Positions 43,518-52,325 are shown, counted from the stretch's first letter. The stretch: DNA of 62,151 nt from Candidatus Fermentibacteraceae bacterium (GCA_016936235.1 JAFGPK010000009.1:1-62151), one strand, 5' to 3'. Program-made: numbers and translations. The notes: a model not told the origin generated them from the letters alone.

Positions 43518-43665
43518 GTCTGCCGAGGGTTCGACTCCCTGGTAACAGTTTCCCGGTGAAGACGGAGACCCGTCCTCCAGGATCAGGCGGGATACATTGA
43601 ATGGGATACTGACCGCCTGTGAACCTGTGCCCGGCCCGCCGGTTCTGCCAGGAGGCCGGAGGCGG

Positions 43666-44226
43666 CTACAACTTGCCGACCAGCTCGAGGATGGTCAGAA
43701 GGACCATCAGGACCACGACCGTGCAGTGGTAGGCCATCCGGCGCGTAAAGGCCAGTGAAACGGATACCGCTCCCATGAGGAAGTTGGAGATGACCGGTGG
43801 CCAGAATATCGCAGCCCCTGCGATGGCGGGGTGCAGGAGCGAGAAGACCAGCATTATCAGGTAGACCCCTGACAGCAGGCCCCAGAATTGGGTACGGTTC
43901 TCCAAGTAGAAGCTCCTGAGGTCTATCCCTTCTGCCGGAACCTCGTCCGGCAGGGTCGCCGCCGCCACCAGGTACAGGAGGAGCAGCAGGTGTCCGTAGA
44001 AGAGGAATATCCAGCCTCCGCTCCAGGCATCGATGTTCTCCATTGCCACAAGTGCCCACCAGTTCTTCAGAACAGTGGCCAGAACGTACCATGAAACGAG
44101 GATAGGCAGCCAGTGCCATCGGACACGATTCCTGCTCCGTAAAAGACGGTGCGCACTTGAGAACAGGTCCGCGAGCATCAGGCCGAACAGGACGGAAACA
44201 AGTGCTGCAATGCTGCCGCTATGCAT
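43666..44226 (-). CDS. integral membrane protein, unknown
   Basis: A 186-residue protein with about five helices (IAALVSVLFGLMLADLFSSA, WLPILVSWYVLATVL, IFLFYGHLLLLLYLVAAA and two more). No known motif seen. ATG 44226 follows GAGGAGAG. It stands alone on this strand. Confidence 0.65.
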   Translation of the reverse strand: MHSGSIAALVSVLFGLMLADLFSSAHRLLRSRNRVRWHWLPILVSWYVLATVLKNWWALVAMENIDAWSGGWIFLFYGHLLLLLYLVAAATLPDEVPAEGIDLRSFYLENRTQFWGLLSGVYLIMLVFSLLHPAIAGAAIFWPPVISNFLMGAVSVSLAFTRRMAYHCTVVVLMVLLTILELVGKL

Positions 44227-44518
44227 CAGGCTTCTCTCTCCTCATTCAAAAGGACCTGGAGGACACCGGGAACGAGCCCGAGGGGATCATTCCCGCTCTC
44301 CTCCCGATACTAATGTTTTCGAATACCCACCGGAAGCCGCCGCAAGAAACCTGTCATCATCAGTATCCCCCAACGGGACTCCGAGTGTTACCCGGTAATG
44401 GAAAACCCGGCCCAGTGCTTATATTAGACGGACAGGTGCCGGACGGATCATCCGCCAGGGTGCTTTACGCCGGGCGTGAAGGCGGAGGAAGCGCCGCCGT
44501 GATGGAAAGGTGGAACAG

Positions 44519-44950
44519 ATGCCCGATACGGAATCAAAGCTGAAAAGCGAAGCCTGGGCCTGGCTTGGGCCGGTTCAGACGGTCCATCTCGCCACATGGG
44601 ATGGAACGAGCCCCAGAGTAAGGCCCGTCAGCCTGATCTTCGACGATGGCAGGTTCTGGTTATGCACGGGATCGGCGGACGCCAAGGTCCGTCAGCTGGA
44701 GCAGGATCCGGGTTTCGAGTTCTCGCTGATGCTGGAAAAGGGAGACTTCAGTGGCACTCTCCGCTGCTCGGGACGAGCCCGGATAGCCGCTGACCCCGAA
44801 GAAAAGAGCAGGATGTCCGCCAGGATCCCCTTCTTCGGCCAGTACTGGGAGTCTCCGGAGGATCCTTCCTACTGCCTGGTGGAACTCCATGTCAAGGACG
44901 TGGAATTCATGCGGCCGGGAGAGATGACCTCGACACGGTTCAAGGTTTAG
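44519..44950 (+). CDS. pyridoxamine 5'-phosphate oxidase-like FMN-binding protein
   Basis: A 143-residue protein with the split-barrel pattern VHLATWDGTSPRVRPVSLIF, DGRFWLCTGSADAKVRQLEQ and TLRCSGRARI, found in PNPOx-like flavin- or F420-binding proteins. The substrate is unknown. ATG 44519 has AAAGG eight bases upstream; GTG 44510 is an alternative. The 292-base region before it holds an 11-bp palindrome TTACC-C-GGTAA (44388-44398) and no other clear feature. Confidence 0.8.
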   Translation: MPDTESKLKSEAWAWLGPVQTVHLATWDGTSPRVRPVSLIFDDGRFWLCTGSADAKVRQLEQDPGFEFSLMLEKGDFSGTLRCSGRARIAADPEEKSRMSARIPFFGQYWESPEDPSYCLVELHVKDVEFMRPGEMTSTRFKV

Positions 44951-44985
44951 CACAGGAGGCCGGAAGATGACGGAGGCCCTGACCT

Positions 44986-45447
44986 TTGCTTGATATCTAC
45001 GTCGACGCGGATGCATGCCCGGTGAAGCACGAGATCTACAGGGTCGCTGGACGGTACGGTCTCAGAGTGATACTCGTATCGAACTCATGGATGCGCACCC
45101 CTGAGTCGAGCCGGATCGAGCTGGTCGTAGTGGACAGGGGCGCGGACGTGGTCGACGACTTCATCGCTGAGCAGGCAGGCGATGACGATATTGTGATCTC
45201 CGGCGACATACCGCTGGCATACAGGTGCCTGAAGAAGGGTGCCCATGTTCTGGGGAACACCGGCCGTCCATTCACGGAGGAGAATATCGGTGACGTCCTG
45301 TCCATCAGGGACCTGCTCCACGACCTAAGGGAACAGGGGATGGTAACGGGCGGCCCCGGGCCCTTCGAGAAAAAGGACAGGTCGAGATTCCTTCAGGCGC
45401 TGGATCGGATGATTGTGAGCATCCGCCGCAGGAACCGTGTCCCGTGA
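44986..45447 (+). CDS. yaiI: UPF0178 (YaiI/YqxD) family protein
   Basis: A 153-residue protein with the family opening DIYVDADACPVKHEIYRVA and later GDIPLAYRCLKKGAHVLGN, FTEENIG. The fold is a PIN/NYN-like nuclease type, but the activity is not established. TTG 44986 lies 35 bases after the flavin-protein stop, with a GGAGG upstream. Confidence 0.92.
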   Translation: MLDIYVDADACPVKHEIYRVAGRYGLRVILVSNSWMRTPESSRIELVVVDRGADVVDDFIAEQAGDDDIVISGDIPLAYRCLKKGAHVLGNTGRPFTEENIGDVLSIRDLLHDLREQGMVTGGPGPFEKKDRSRFLQALDRMIVSIRRRNRVP

Positions 45448-45749
45448 ACCTGCCGATCTCTGCAGGTGCCTGCTGCGGACGGTACTCACCACTTCAAAAC
45501 CGGCCCGGCGTATAGCTTTTCCCGGTTCCCGGGCAAGCTTCCATCGGCTTCCAGGAAAAAGCTCCAGAAGCAGGTCCGTAACCAGGGTCAGCTGCCGCAT
45601 CATCTCAGCTGCAGCGGTCTGACGCCGCCGAAAACCTCGCCCAGCCTGACCTGTGTATGACCGAGCGTATGTACGGCCGGACGCAGGTCTCCGGGCGCGA
45701 CTGCCATTGCTGCTGTCACGGAGGATATCTCCATTCAGCTGATGATTAT

Positions 45750-45767
45750 ATGTATCATGACATACAT
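45750..45767. promoter_or_regulatory. 18-bp inverted repeat, operator-like
   Basis: ATGTAT-CATGAC-ATACAT: arms are exact inverted repeats with a 6-base, partly symmetric centre. On the minus strand a TATAAT lies at its edge (45750-45745). Confidence 0.45.
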
Positions 45768-45809
45768 CAGGTTTATATGAAGTGAGGGACACGGTCGATC
45801 AACCATACC

Positions 45810-45822
45810 GGATACCGTATCC
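45810..45822. promoter_or_regulatory. 13-bp perfect palindrome
   Basis: GGATAC-C-GTATCC, 43 bases from the neighbouring 18-bp repeat and 33 bases past the stop of the minus-strand signalling gene. No T-run, so a terminator is unlikely. Confidence 0.4.
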
Positions 45823-45854
45823 CGTTGCATGTCATGAGCTGGCGGGATTGCAGA

Positions 45855-48629
45855 TCAGGGAGACTTACCGGATATGACCGACCTGAGCAGCGTGATCAGG
45901 CTGTCCACATCGACGGATTCACTTTCTGTTCCATGAAGCGATGCCGGTTTTCCGAGGACCCTCTGGACCTTCCCTTTCAGATAGGAGGAGAGCATTCCCC
46001 CCTGCAGCGCCGCGGCAGCGGTTTCCATCGCCTCATCGGGGCGTCCGGATTCTGACAGGAAGACAGCCGAGACGGCCATCATCTCCGGGAGATGCTGGCT
46101 CCATCTGTGGGCATCGAACAGCTCCACCGAACGTGAGAAGGAAGCGCGCGCCGATTCAGGGTCCCCGCGTTCAAGAGCCGCCACCGTCAGAAGGAGATGG
46201 ACCCATGTAACCCACCATATGTGTCCCTGCGCCTCCAGGCACGACAGTATCCGATGGAGGACCTTCTCCGCCTCTTCCGGCCTTCCCTCGGCTATCATTA
46301 TCTCGGCCATGTAGCAGCAGATCAGGGATGTGTTGAAATCGTCCCCTATGCTCCGCTGGATCGAAAGGGCTCTGTCAAGGAGTTCCATGGAACCCCGGAG
46401 GTCCCCCTTGTCCCGTATGATCGTGGAGAGATTGGTCAGGCTCATTGATTCGCCGTGCTGATTGCCAAGCCTTCCGCATATCTCGGCGGATTCCCTGTAC
46501 AGCTCCTCCGCTCTGTCAAGATCGCTCCTGCGCTCCGCCAGTATCCCGAGGTTGTTGATGGTGGCCGACATTCCGAGCAGGTCCCCTATGCTCCTGCTGA
46601 TTTCCAGGCTCTCGTTGTAGAGGGATTCCGCTCTCTCGTCCTCGCCCTTCACGTTCAGTACGTTCGCGAAGTTGTTCAGGCCGTAGGCGAGACCCTTGTC
46701 ATCGCCGCCGCTTCTGTAGAGCTCCAGACTCCTCTCCAGCGGTGGAATGCAACTATCCAGAGGAAGGATGTGCGATCCGGCCCATCCGAGGTGGCCAAGC
46801 AGTTCCGCCATCAGCAGGACTTCGGCATCCTTCTCATCCAGCGCCTCGATAGTATCCTCGAGGACACCGTAAACCTCGCGGAACTGACCCTTGACCGCCA
46901 TGAGCATCACGAATCCCCTCAGGCAACCCCGGAGCAGATCGGTCCTCCCATACCGCACCGCGCAGGTCCAGGCCGCTCTTATGTTCTCCAGATCACGCTC
47001 CAGGTCCGCAAGGGCGCCTATCCTGTCCCCCCTGACCAGGTCATTCTCCCTTGAAGCAAGGAGATTGAGATAATACTCCGAATGCGCTGAACGCACTGCT
47101 GCCGGATCTTCCATCACATCGGTCCTCTTCTCGGCGAAGTACTTTATCGTACCGTGAATACCGAAGTAACCCTCCTGCAGCTGCCATATCAGTGACCTGT
47201 CCCTGAGCGCCAGCAGGACTTGTATTCCAATGCCGCACACGAATTCGGCGGCCCTTCTGTCGAATCCCCCCTTGAACACCGTGAGCAGGCAGAGGGCGGA
47301 CTTGTGAGAGGACTCCAGGAGATTCCAGCTGAAGGAAAAGACCGCTTCGAGGCTGCTGTGCCTGTCCGGATGATCCCTCATCACGGATTCCATGGAGAGC
47401 GGATCCATGACCTGCTCCGCTATCTCGGAAAGGGAGAGGATACCGCACATCGACGCGGCCAGCTCGATGGCCAGTGGGCTTCCCTCCACCGTGCGGCAGA
47501 TGCCCTCCACCTTTTTTCTCTCACCATGTGCGATATCCAATCCGTAGATCCTCTTTGCGGTCCGGGCGAACAGTTCAACGCTGTCCGAGTCTCCGTCCGT
47601 CTCTCCCTCTTCCGAGAGAGACATCCCCGGGACCTCGAACACCCATTCGGCCCTCAGCCTCAGGCGCTGTCTCGAGGTCACCAGGATATTCAGCCTGTCC
47701 GTTCTCTCGAGAAGGGTACCGACTGTTCCGGCCTGGTCCGTCAGATGCTCGAAGTTGTCAAGGACCAGCAGTATTTCCCGGCGGGAAAGATGTTCTGCCA
47801 GCTGGTCGTCGAGAGAGCCGCTGCCCTCCGGGGTGAATCCTATGACCAGCGCTATCCTGGACGCGATACTCTCGTTACGCTCCAGCTCGGCCAGAGGCAC
47901 GAAGAACGCCCCGTCGCCGTACATGTGCGACAGCTCGTTCGCTATCCTGATGGAGAGCCTCGTCTTGCCGGTGCCTCCCGGTCCCGAGAGCGTAAGGAGC
48001 CTGCAGTCCACCGAACGCATCATGGAACTGATCCGGAGTACCTCTATCTCGCGGCCCACGAAGGGAGACTGCTCCCTGGGCAGGTTGCCCGGTACGGAGA
48101 GGACCCGCCTGGACCAGCTGTACCTCTCCCCGAGGTCGGGGTGGATTATCGAGTACAGCCTCACCGGCTCACGGACATCCTTGAGAACGTGGAAACCGAG
48201 ATCTCTCATCCTTATCCCGGCGGGAAATCCGCTCTCCAAAACCCGGGCCGTTGCCAGGACCTGTCCCCCCGCCGCAACCCCCATTACCCTCGCGGCGAGA
48301 TTGACATCCGGGCCGAACAGGTCCCCGTCCCTCTCCAGGGCGGATCCCGCATGGATCCCCACCCGTATCCTCAGCGCAACTCCTGAGGATTCCTCCACAG
48401 AGTTCATCCCCTGGAGAATGTCCAGGGAGCATCGGATGCAGTCGGAGGGATCGGCAAAACTTGCGAAGATACCGTCGCCCGTGCGCTTGATAATGCTGCC
48501 GTTATGTTCATGGACGCTCTCGCCGAGGACTCTGTCGTGTTCCCGGAGGATGTCGGGCATTTCCCTGGAATGTGCCGACCAGAGCCTGCTGGATCCGACG
48601 ATGTCCGTGAACATGAAGTGACTGTCCAA
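45855..48629 (-). CDS. class III cyclase domain-AAA/NTPase-TPR signalling protein
   Basis: A 924-residue protein. Residues about 1-170 are a class III nucleotidyl cyclase: FMFTDIVGSSRLW with the first metal Asp, IIKRTGDGIFASF and GPDVNLAARV. A STAND-type NTPase follows: P-loop GPGGTGKTRLSI near residue 220 and ILLVLDNFEHL as Walker B. The C-terminal half holds TPR repeats (YGLNNFANVLNVKGEDERAE, TINNLGILAERRSDLDRAE and others). TTG 48629 has GGAAGGTGG just upstream; ATG 48614 is next. The open frame runs on to 49220 but that part is antisense to the peroxiredoxin. Stress-responsive signalling is inferred. Confidence 0.88.
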   Translation of the reverse strand: MDSHFMFTDIVGSSRLWSAHSREMPDILREHDRVLGESVHEHNGSIIKRTGDGIFASFADPSDCIRCSLDILQGMNSVEESSGVALRIRVGIHAGSALERDGDLFGPDVNLAARVMGVAAGGQVLATARVLESGFPAGIRMRDLGFHVLKDVREPVRLYSIIHPDLGERYSWSRRVLSVPGNLPREQSPFVGREIEVLRISSMMRSVDCRLLTLSGPGGTGKTRLSIRIANELSHMYGDGAFFVPLAELERNESIASRIALVIGFTPEGSGSLDDQLAEHLSRREILLVLDNFEHLTDQAGTVGTLLERTDRLNILVTSRQRLRLRAEWVFEVPGMSLSEEGETDGDSDSVELFARTAKRIYGLDIAHGERKKVEGICRTVEGSPLAIELAASMCGILSLSEIAEQVMDPLSMESVMRDHPDRHSSLEAVFSFSWNLLESSHKSALCLLTVFKGGFDRRAAEFVCGIGIQVLLALRDRSLIWQLQEGYFGIHGTIKYFAEKRTDVMEDPAAVRSAHSEYYLNLLASRENDLVRGDRIGALADLERDLENIRAAWTCAVRYGRTDLLRGCLRGFVMLMAVKGQFREVYGVLEDTIEALDEKDAEVLLMAELLGHLGWAGSHILPLDSCIPPLERSLELYRSGGDDKGLAYGLNNFANVLNVKGEDERAESLYNESLEISRSIGDLLGMSATINNLGILAERRSDLDRAEELYRESAEICGRLGNQHGESMSLTNLSTIIRDKGDLRGSMELLDRALSIQRSIGDDFNTSLICCYMAEIMIAEGRPEEAEKVLHRILSCLEAQGHIWWVTWVHLLLTVAALERGDPESARASFSRSVELFDAHRWSQHLPEMMAVSAVFLSESGRPDEAMETAAAALQGGMLSSYLKGKVQRVLGKPASLHGTESESVDVDSLITLLRSVISGKSP

Positions 48630-48670
48630 AATCCACCTTCCGGCCCGGTCGGATTTCACATCCGCTCCCG

Positions 48671-48702
48671 AAAAAAGGGCCTTCCCGAAGAGGGGAAGGC
48701 CC
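48671..48702 (-). terminator. Rho-independent terminator of the peroxiredoxin gene
   Basis: On the minus strand GGGCCTTCCC, 6-base loop, GGGAAGGCCC, then six T. A 10-bp GC-rich stem starting 20 bases past the peroxiredoxin stop; it insulates the cyclase gene. Confidence 0.87.
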
Positions 48703-48721
48703 TGTGTCGCGATCCTGTGAG

Positions 48722-49369
48722 CTATTCCAGCGGCTTGTGGCAGAACCACCAGTCGAAGCACTCGTACTTGCCCCTGCGCTCCTTCGCTGTCTTTTCGTCC
48801 GAGGGGGGCGGAACGATTATCCTGTTCCCGATGAGCTCGTTCTCCGGCCATCCCGCGGGCACGGCGCCCTGCCTGTCCGAGATCTGGAGTGCTTTTACGG
48901 CACGGACTATCTCGTCCATGTTCCTTCCGACTTCCTGGGGGTAGTACATGATGAGCCGGACGATTCCCTTCGCGTCGACTATGAAGACCGCACGCACAGT
49001 GTTGGTGCCCTTGCCGGGATGGAGCATTCCCAGTTTCATCGCTATGGCGTCGTTGGCGGCCACTATGGGGAACAATATCTCCACGTCCAGCTCGCTCTTG
49101 ATCCACTCCACCCATTTGATGTGGGAGAAGACCTGGTCCACCGACATGCCGATGAGCTTGCATCCAAGCGCCTCGAACTGGTCGAACCTCTTCTGGAACG
49201 CCACGAACTCGGTGGTGCACACCGGCGTGAAATCAGCCGGATGGCTGAAGAGCACGAACCAGCTCCCCTTGAGGTCGTCGGGTATGGTCATGGGCCCGTG
49301 GGTGGTCTTCACCGTCATCTTCGGAAATTCGTCCCCGAGCAGCGGCATGTTCATCTCTCTGCCTTCCAT
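48722..49369 (-). CDS. peroxiredoxin, Prx6/archaeal-type
   Basis: A 215-residue thiol peroxidase. The peroxidatic Cys is at residue 51 in [26 protein letters not shown] and the extended C-terminus with Cys 204 and 210 ([11 protein letters not shown]) match the Prx6-subfamily two-Cys forms known from archaea and thermophiles, which reduce peroxides and peroxynitrite. ATG 49369 follows AAAGGAGG at six bases; a longer start would sit on the ribosome site. Monocistronic, with its own terminator. Direct repeats upstream may bind a regulator. Confidence 0.93.
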   Translation of the reverse strand: MEGREMNMPLLGDEFPKMTVKTTHGPMTIPDDLKGSWFVLFSHPADFTPVCTTEFVAFQKRFDQFEALGCKLIGMSVDQVFSHIKWVEWIKSELDVEILFPIVAANDAIAMKLGMLHPGKGTNTVRAVFIVDAKGIVRLIMYYPQEVGRNMDEIVRAVKALQISDRQGAVPAGWPENELIGNRIIVPPPSDEKTAKERRGKYECFDWWFCHKPLE

Positions 49370-49401
49370 TCTCAACCTCCTTTAACGGTGATCCTTGATT
49401 A

Positions 49402-49450
49402 ATGAGCATTTGATATCATTACGAAGTCCGTGCATTGCGGCAATGAGCAT
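49402..49450. promoter_or_regulatory. paired direct repeats upstream of the peroxiredoxin gene
   Basis: ATGAGCAT occurs at 49402-49409 and again at 49443-49450, 41 bases apart, about four helical turns. Each copy is followed by an AT-rich stretch containing ATATCAT. The surrounding DNA is the most AT-rich of this area. Confidence 0.4.
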
Positions 49451-49497
49451 ATAACATATCATATCAATAGGATATAATCCGAATGGACCATATGCAG

Positions 49498-49632
49498 TCA
49501 GGTCCCGATCGGCGCGTGCTCCCCCAGCCACGACCTCAGGGGCTCCTCGATCCCCATGTCGTCCATCAGGGAAGGATGGAGGGATCTGTTCTCGTACGCT
49601 GCGTACACAAGTTCGTGAACGGCTGGGATCAT
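49498..49632 (-). CDS. small protein translationally coupled to the AbrB-like gene
   Basis: A 44-residue frame whose ATG (49632-49630) overlaps the stop of the upstream gene as ATGA. It has natural composition: an amphipathic helix (PAVHELVYAAYENRS), then DDMGIEEPLRSWLGEHAPIG. No known family. It could be a separate small protein or the C-terminal part of the AbrB-like protein cut off by a frameshift. Confidence 0.5.
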   Translation of the reverse strand: MIPAVHELVYAAYENRSLHPSLMDDMGIEEPLRSWLGEHAPIGT

Positions 49633-50096
49633 TCATGGATAATCTCCAGTTCCGGATGTTTCACCGCCTCAAGAATGATTGGGCCCTTCAGGATCATCGA
49701 AAGGGCCAGTCCGCTTCCCCTGACCGCAAGGAGCCTGTCTCCGATGCCGACGCCGTAGTCCTTCAGCGTCTCGGCCGGGATATCCACTCCTCCGCCGCTC
49801 ACCGTCACTCTGCACAGGACCTTCTTCCCGGAGCGGACGGCTATGCCGCAGGGGATTCTCCCTTCGACGAATCCTCCGCATCTTTCCAGTATTGCACCCA
49901 TGGGAGAACCCAGGAGCGAGCTGAAAGAGCCGAGGATCAATCCGCCGGAGGTCCTGCTGCCGGGAAGCACGGCCAGCTGTATTCCCTCATGGAACCCGTA
50001 TTCCCTGAAAGCCTCGGGGGGTATCGGTATGCGTCCATTCTCACCCACGACGGACCATGCGAAAGCATGCTTGCCCCCCTTCACGAGCTGCGGCAT
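49629..50096 (-). CDS. AbrB/SpoVT-like double-domain protein
   Basis: A 155-residue protein. Residues about 10-50 (FAWSVVGENGRIPIPPEAFR, EYGFHEGIQLAVLPGS) and 100-140 (VDIPAETLKDYGVGIGDRLL) each resemble the swapped-hairpin motif of AbrB-type DNA-binding proteins. A transcription-factor or antitoxin-like role is possible. ATG 50096 has GAAGGGGGG five bases upstream; ATG 50147 would overlap the upstream gene and lacks such a site. Confidence 0.65.
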   Translation of the reverse strand: MPQLVKGGKHAFAWSVVGENGRIPIPPEAFREYGFHEGIQLAVLPGSRTSGGLILGSFSSLLGSPMGAILERCGGFVEGRIPCGIAVRSGKKVLCRVTVSGGGVDIPAETLKDYGVGIGDRLLAVRGSGLALSMILKGPIILEAVKHPELEIIHE

Positions 50097-50124
50097 TACA
50101 GCCCCCCTTCGAGAAGAGTCTCGG

Positions 50125-50919
50125 TCATCTCTGTCCATCCCGTTCATTCTTCATTAATTCCTTCAGTCTTTCTATTGATATCATGTTGTCTGCCAGACCG
50201 TCTGATTCCGCTACCAGCAATGCATCCGGCGCATGTCGCTTCAGGGCACGGATGAGTTTCTGCCAGTCCTCGATCCCTTCGCCCACCGGAAGATGCTCGT
50301 CCATCTCCCCCATGTTGTCGTGCAGATGGCAGTGGACGATGAAGCGACCCAGCCTTTCAACCCATTCCGTGGTTGACAGCCGGGAGAACACCAGGACATG
50401 GCCGTTGTCCAGGGTCATCCTGAGACTGTCATGGTCCGCCTTTTCGAGGAGTTGCTGCAGTGTGTCAGGTACAGGCTCCCAGAGGTTCTCCAGACAGATG
50501 ACCATTCCACTCCCGGCAGCCCTGTCCGCCAGGGGCATCCAGAAATCCAGCATCCTTCCCGTCCAGCCATCCCTGTACCGCGGGTTCCTTATCACGGGAG
50601 TATAGTTGGTGTGGGCTATGTAGTACCCTGCTCCCAGAGCCGCGGCTGCCGCAATGGCTTTCTCGTGCCTCAGCCTGGCCACATCCACAATCCTGGGATC
50701 AGGGCTCGTGGCGATCAGATCGAAGAACGGGCCGTGGAAACTCAGGGGGTGTATTCCTTCGACTGCTGCCCTGTGAGAATCCACCAGGGAATCCACATCC
50801 CCGTCCAGCTTCTCCGGGAATGCGAACGCGGTAACTTCGATTCCAAGGTCCTGTTCCCGACAGAATGCGGCCGCATCCTGAAGATCCTCCTCCAGAACGT
50901 TCATTGAGAGCCTGTTCAT
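50125..50919 (-). CDS. sugar phosphate isomerase/epimerase-like TIM-barrel protein
   Basis: A 264-residue member of the xylose-isomerase-like/AP-endonuclease 2 fold. Metal-ligand candidates are in ICLENLWEP (Glu), MTLDNGHVL (Asp, His), VHCHLHDNMGEMDEHLPVG (His, Asp) and LLVAESDG (Glu). Reaction unknown. ATG 50919 overlaps the stop of the truncated hydrolase as ATGA. Confidence 0.85.
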   Translation of the reverse strand: MNRLSMNVLEEDLQDAAAFCREQDLGIEVTAFAFPEKLDGDVDSLVDSHRAAVEGIHPLSFHGPFFDLIATSPDPRIVDVARLRHEKAIAAAAALGAGYYIAHTNYTPVIRNPRYRDGWTGRMLDFWMPLADRAAGSGMVICLENLWEPVPDTLQQLLEKADHDSLRMTLDNGHVLVFSRLSTTEWVERLGRFIVHCHLHDNMGEMDEHLPVGEGIEDWQKLIRALKRHAPDALLVAESDGLADNMISIERLKELMKNERDGQR

Positions 50920-51527
50920 CTCCCGCGCCTCTCGGTGGTATCAGCCAGGAATGCTCTCAATGCGCTTTCCGTCTCACCCGCGTGGGTGAGCCAGACATAA
51001 TGCCCCGCCGCCTCCATGTTGATCTGTGCGGCATTCCTCATCAGAGCGGCCAGCTGTCTCGCCGGCCATGATGGCCTAATGTCCCGCCCGGCATGGATGA
51101 ACACCGCTGGCACGTCAAGCTCCGATATCCTTTTCAGGAAGTCCGGCGCCTTGATATAGTCGTACCATGAACGGTTGACCCGGACGTTGACCTCGTCGTT
51201 GCCCGGGCAGGCATCGTCCGGCCTGCTCTCGCCCGTTTCGTACAGAGCGCGCTGGTAGCCTTCCCGCCAGTCCACGTCATGCTGGGCGCCGCTGCCGCAC
51301 ATGTATATCAGCCCCGTGACCCTGTCGGGATGCTCCATGGCGTACGCAAGGGCCAGATTGGCTCCCCACGAATGTCCCCCCGCCACCCATTCTTCAATGC
51401 CGTGGTGCTCTCTCAGTATCTCGATATCGGAAATGGTCGTCCGCAGATCGTAGGGACCGTCATGGGATGACCTGCCGCAGCCCGATCCTACGTATTCCTC
51501 TTTGCACATTGACGCGGTTATCCCCAC
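50916..51527 (-). CDS. alpha/beta hydrolase, N-terminally truncated
   Basis: A 203-residue frame. The nucleophile elbow GGHSWGANLAL (Ser 53), the acid loop IHAGRDIRPSW and the final His in AGHYVWL are all present, as in proline iminopeptidase-type hydrolases. The first three strands and the oxyanion-hole HG motif are missing: the frame starts at GTG 51527, just after an in-frame TGA, and joins the family pattern only at GSGCGRSSHDGPYD. Only 33 bases separate it from the ABC permease, so the missing part is not nearby. Probably a non-functional remnant. Confidence 0.75.
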   Translation of the reverse strand: MGITASMCKEEYVGSGCGRSSHDGPYDLRTTISDIEILREHHGIEEWVAGGHSWGANLALAYAMEHPDRVTGLIYMCGSGAQHDVDWREGYQRALYETGESRPDDACPGNDEVNVRVNRSWYDYIKAPDFLKRISELDVPAVFIHAGRDIRPSWPARQLAALMRNAAQINMEAAGHYVWLTHAGETESALRAFLADTTERRGR

Positions 51528-51560
51528 TCACTTCATACAGGGGCGGTGAATGACGCGAGG

Positions 51561-52325
51561 TCAGTACTGCCCCAGCTTGTTGAGCTTCCTTGCCCGTTTC
51601 TCGAAGAGCCTGAAGACCAGTATGCCCACCGCGAGGTAGAAGATGCTGTTGGCTGCTATGTACAGGTACCACCATGCAGGAAAGGTGGCCTCACCCGTGA
51701 TCTGCGCGTTTATGGTCCTCGCTCCCGCCAGGAAGGGCAGGAGGGAGTAGGTGGTGAAAGGGTAGACGGGCAGCAGCATGAGGCCGATCATGCCGAAGGA
51801 GATGATGCCGTAGACGGCGTTTACACGCTTGTGGATAAGGCCTATCCCGCCCATCATGAACCCTATGCCGTTGAGAGAGAGAAGTGACATCAGCAGCATC
51901 CCGTAGAAGTAGGGCAGGTTCACCGAATGGTACCTGCCGGTGGTCAGCATGGCCAGGTACAGCAGCACAGTGATGAAGAAGAAGTTGAACAGCGTGGCCA
52001 GGATGGCCTTGCTCAGGAAGATGAGTTCCGAACCAAGCGGAGAGAGGTAGAGCTGCTCAAGGGTCCCTCTCTGTGATTCCTCCAGTACGATGCCTCCCGT
52101 ACCCTGCAAAGCGAACATGGCGCTCATCCACAGGACGTATCCCACCACCATGGAATCCAGGGAACCCGCCTGCATGTTCTCCCCGGCAATGGATTTCACG
52201 CCCCAGAACATGCCTATGAAGATGACGTACATCACCACAACCATCGAGACCGTGTTGAACATGTAGCGCTTCATGCTCCACAGGGTCATCCTGGTTTCCG
52301 CCGCAAGGAGGCTGACTATTCCCAT
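51561..52325 (-). CDS. ABC-2 type transporter permease
   Basis: A 254-residue inner-membrane protein with six predicted helices (YVLWMSAMFALQGTGGIVL, AILATLFNFFFITVLLYLAM and others), matching ABC-2 exporters. EESQRGTLEQLYLSPLGSEL is a conserved cytosolic segment of the family. The start overlaps the ATPase stop by 10 bases. Cargo unknown. Confidence 0.87.
   Translation of the reverse strand: MGIVSLLAAETRMTLWSMKRYMFNTVSMVVVMYVIFIGMFWGVKSIAGENMQAGSLDSMVVGYVLWMSAMFALQGTGGIVLEESQRGTLEQLYLSPLGSELIFLSKAILATLFNFFFITVLLYLAMLTTGRYHSVNLPYFYGMLLMSLLSLNGIGFMMGGIGLIHKRVNAVYGIISFGMIGLMLLPVYPFTTYSLLPFLAGARTINAQITGEATFPAWWYLYIAANSIFYLAVGILVFRLFEKRARKLNKLGQY

Larger units (their letters stand above)
45448..45854. 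other. 407-base intergenic region with two palindromes
   Basis: No gene with support. A 44-codon frame on the minus strand (45600-45734) has fair composition but no clear ribosome site. Two perfect inverted repeats lie at 45750-45767 and 45810-45822. The region separates converging genes, so promoter function would point to something unseen. Confidence 0.5.

Noticed and set aside
43527-43539. GGGTTCGACTCCC, a perfect tRNA T-arm-like sequence
   Set aside because: No matching acceptor, D-arm or anticodon arm around it; a full tRNA would have to overlap the upstream coding sequence. Could be a chance match or an old attachment remnant.
45600-45734. 44-codon minus-strand frame as a gene
   Set aside because: Composition is acceptable but it lacks a clear ribosome site and known relatives, so it is only mentioned with the intergenic region.
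48630-49220. N-terminal extension of the cyclase protein
   Set aside because: The open frame continues, but its residues are antisense to the peroxiredoxin gene and have unnatural composition.
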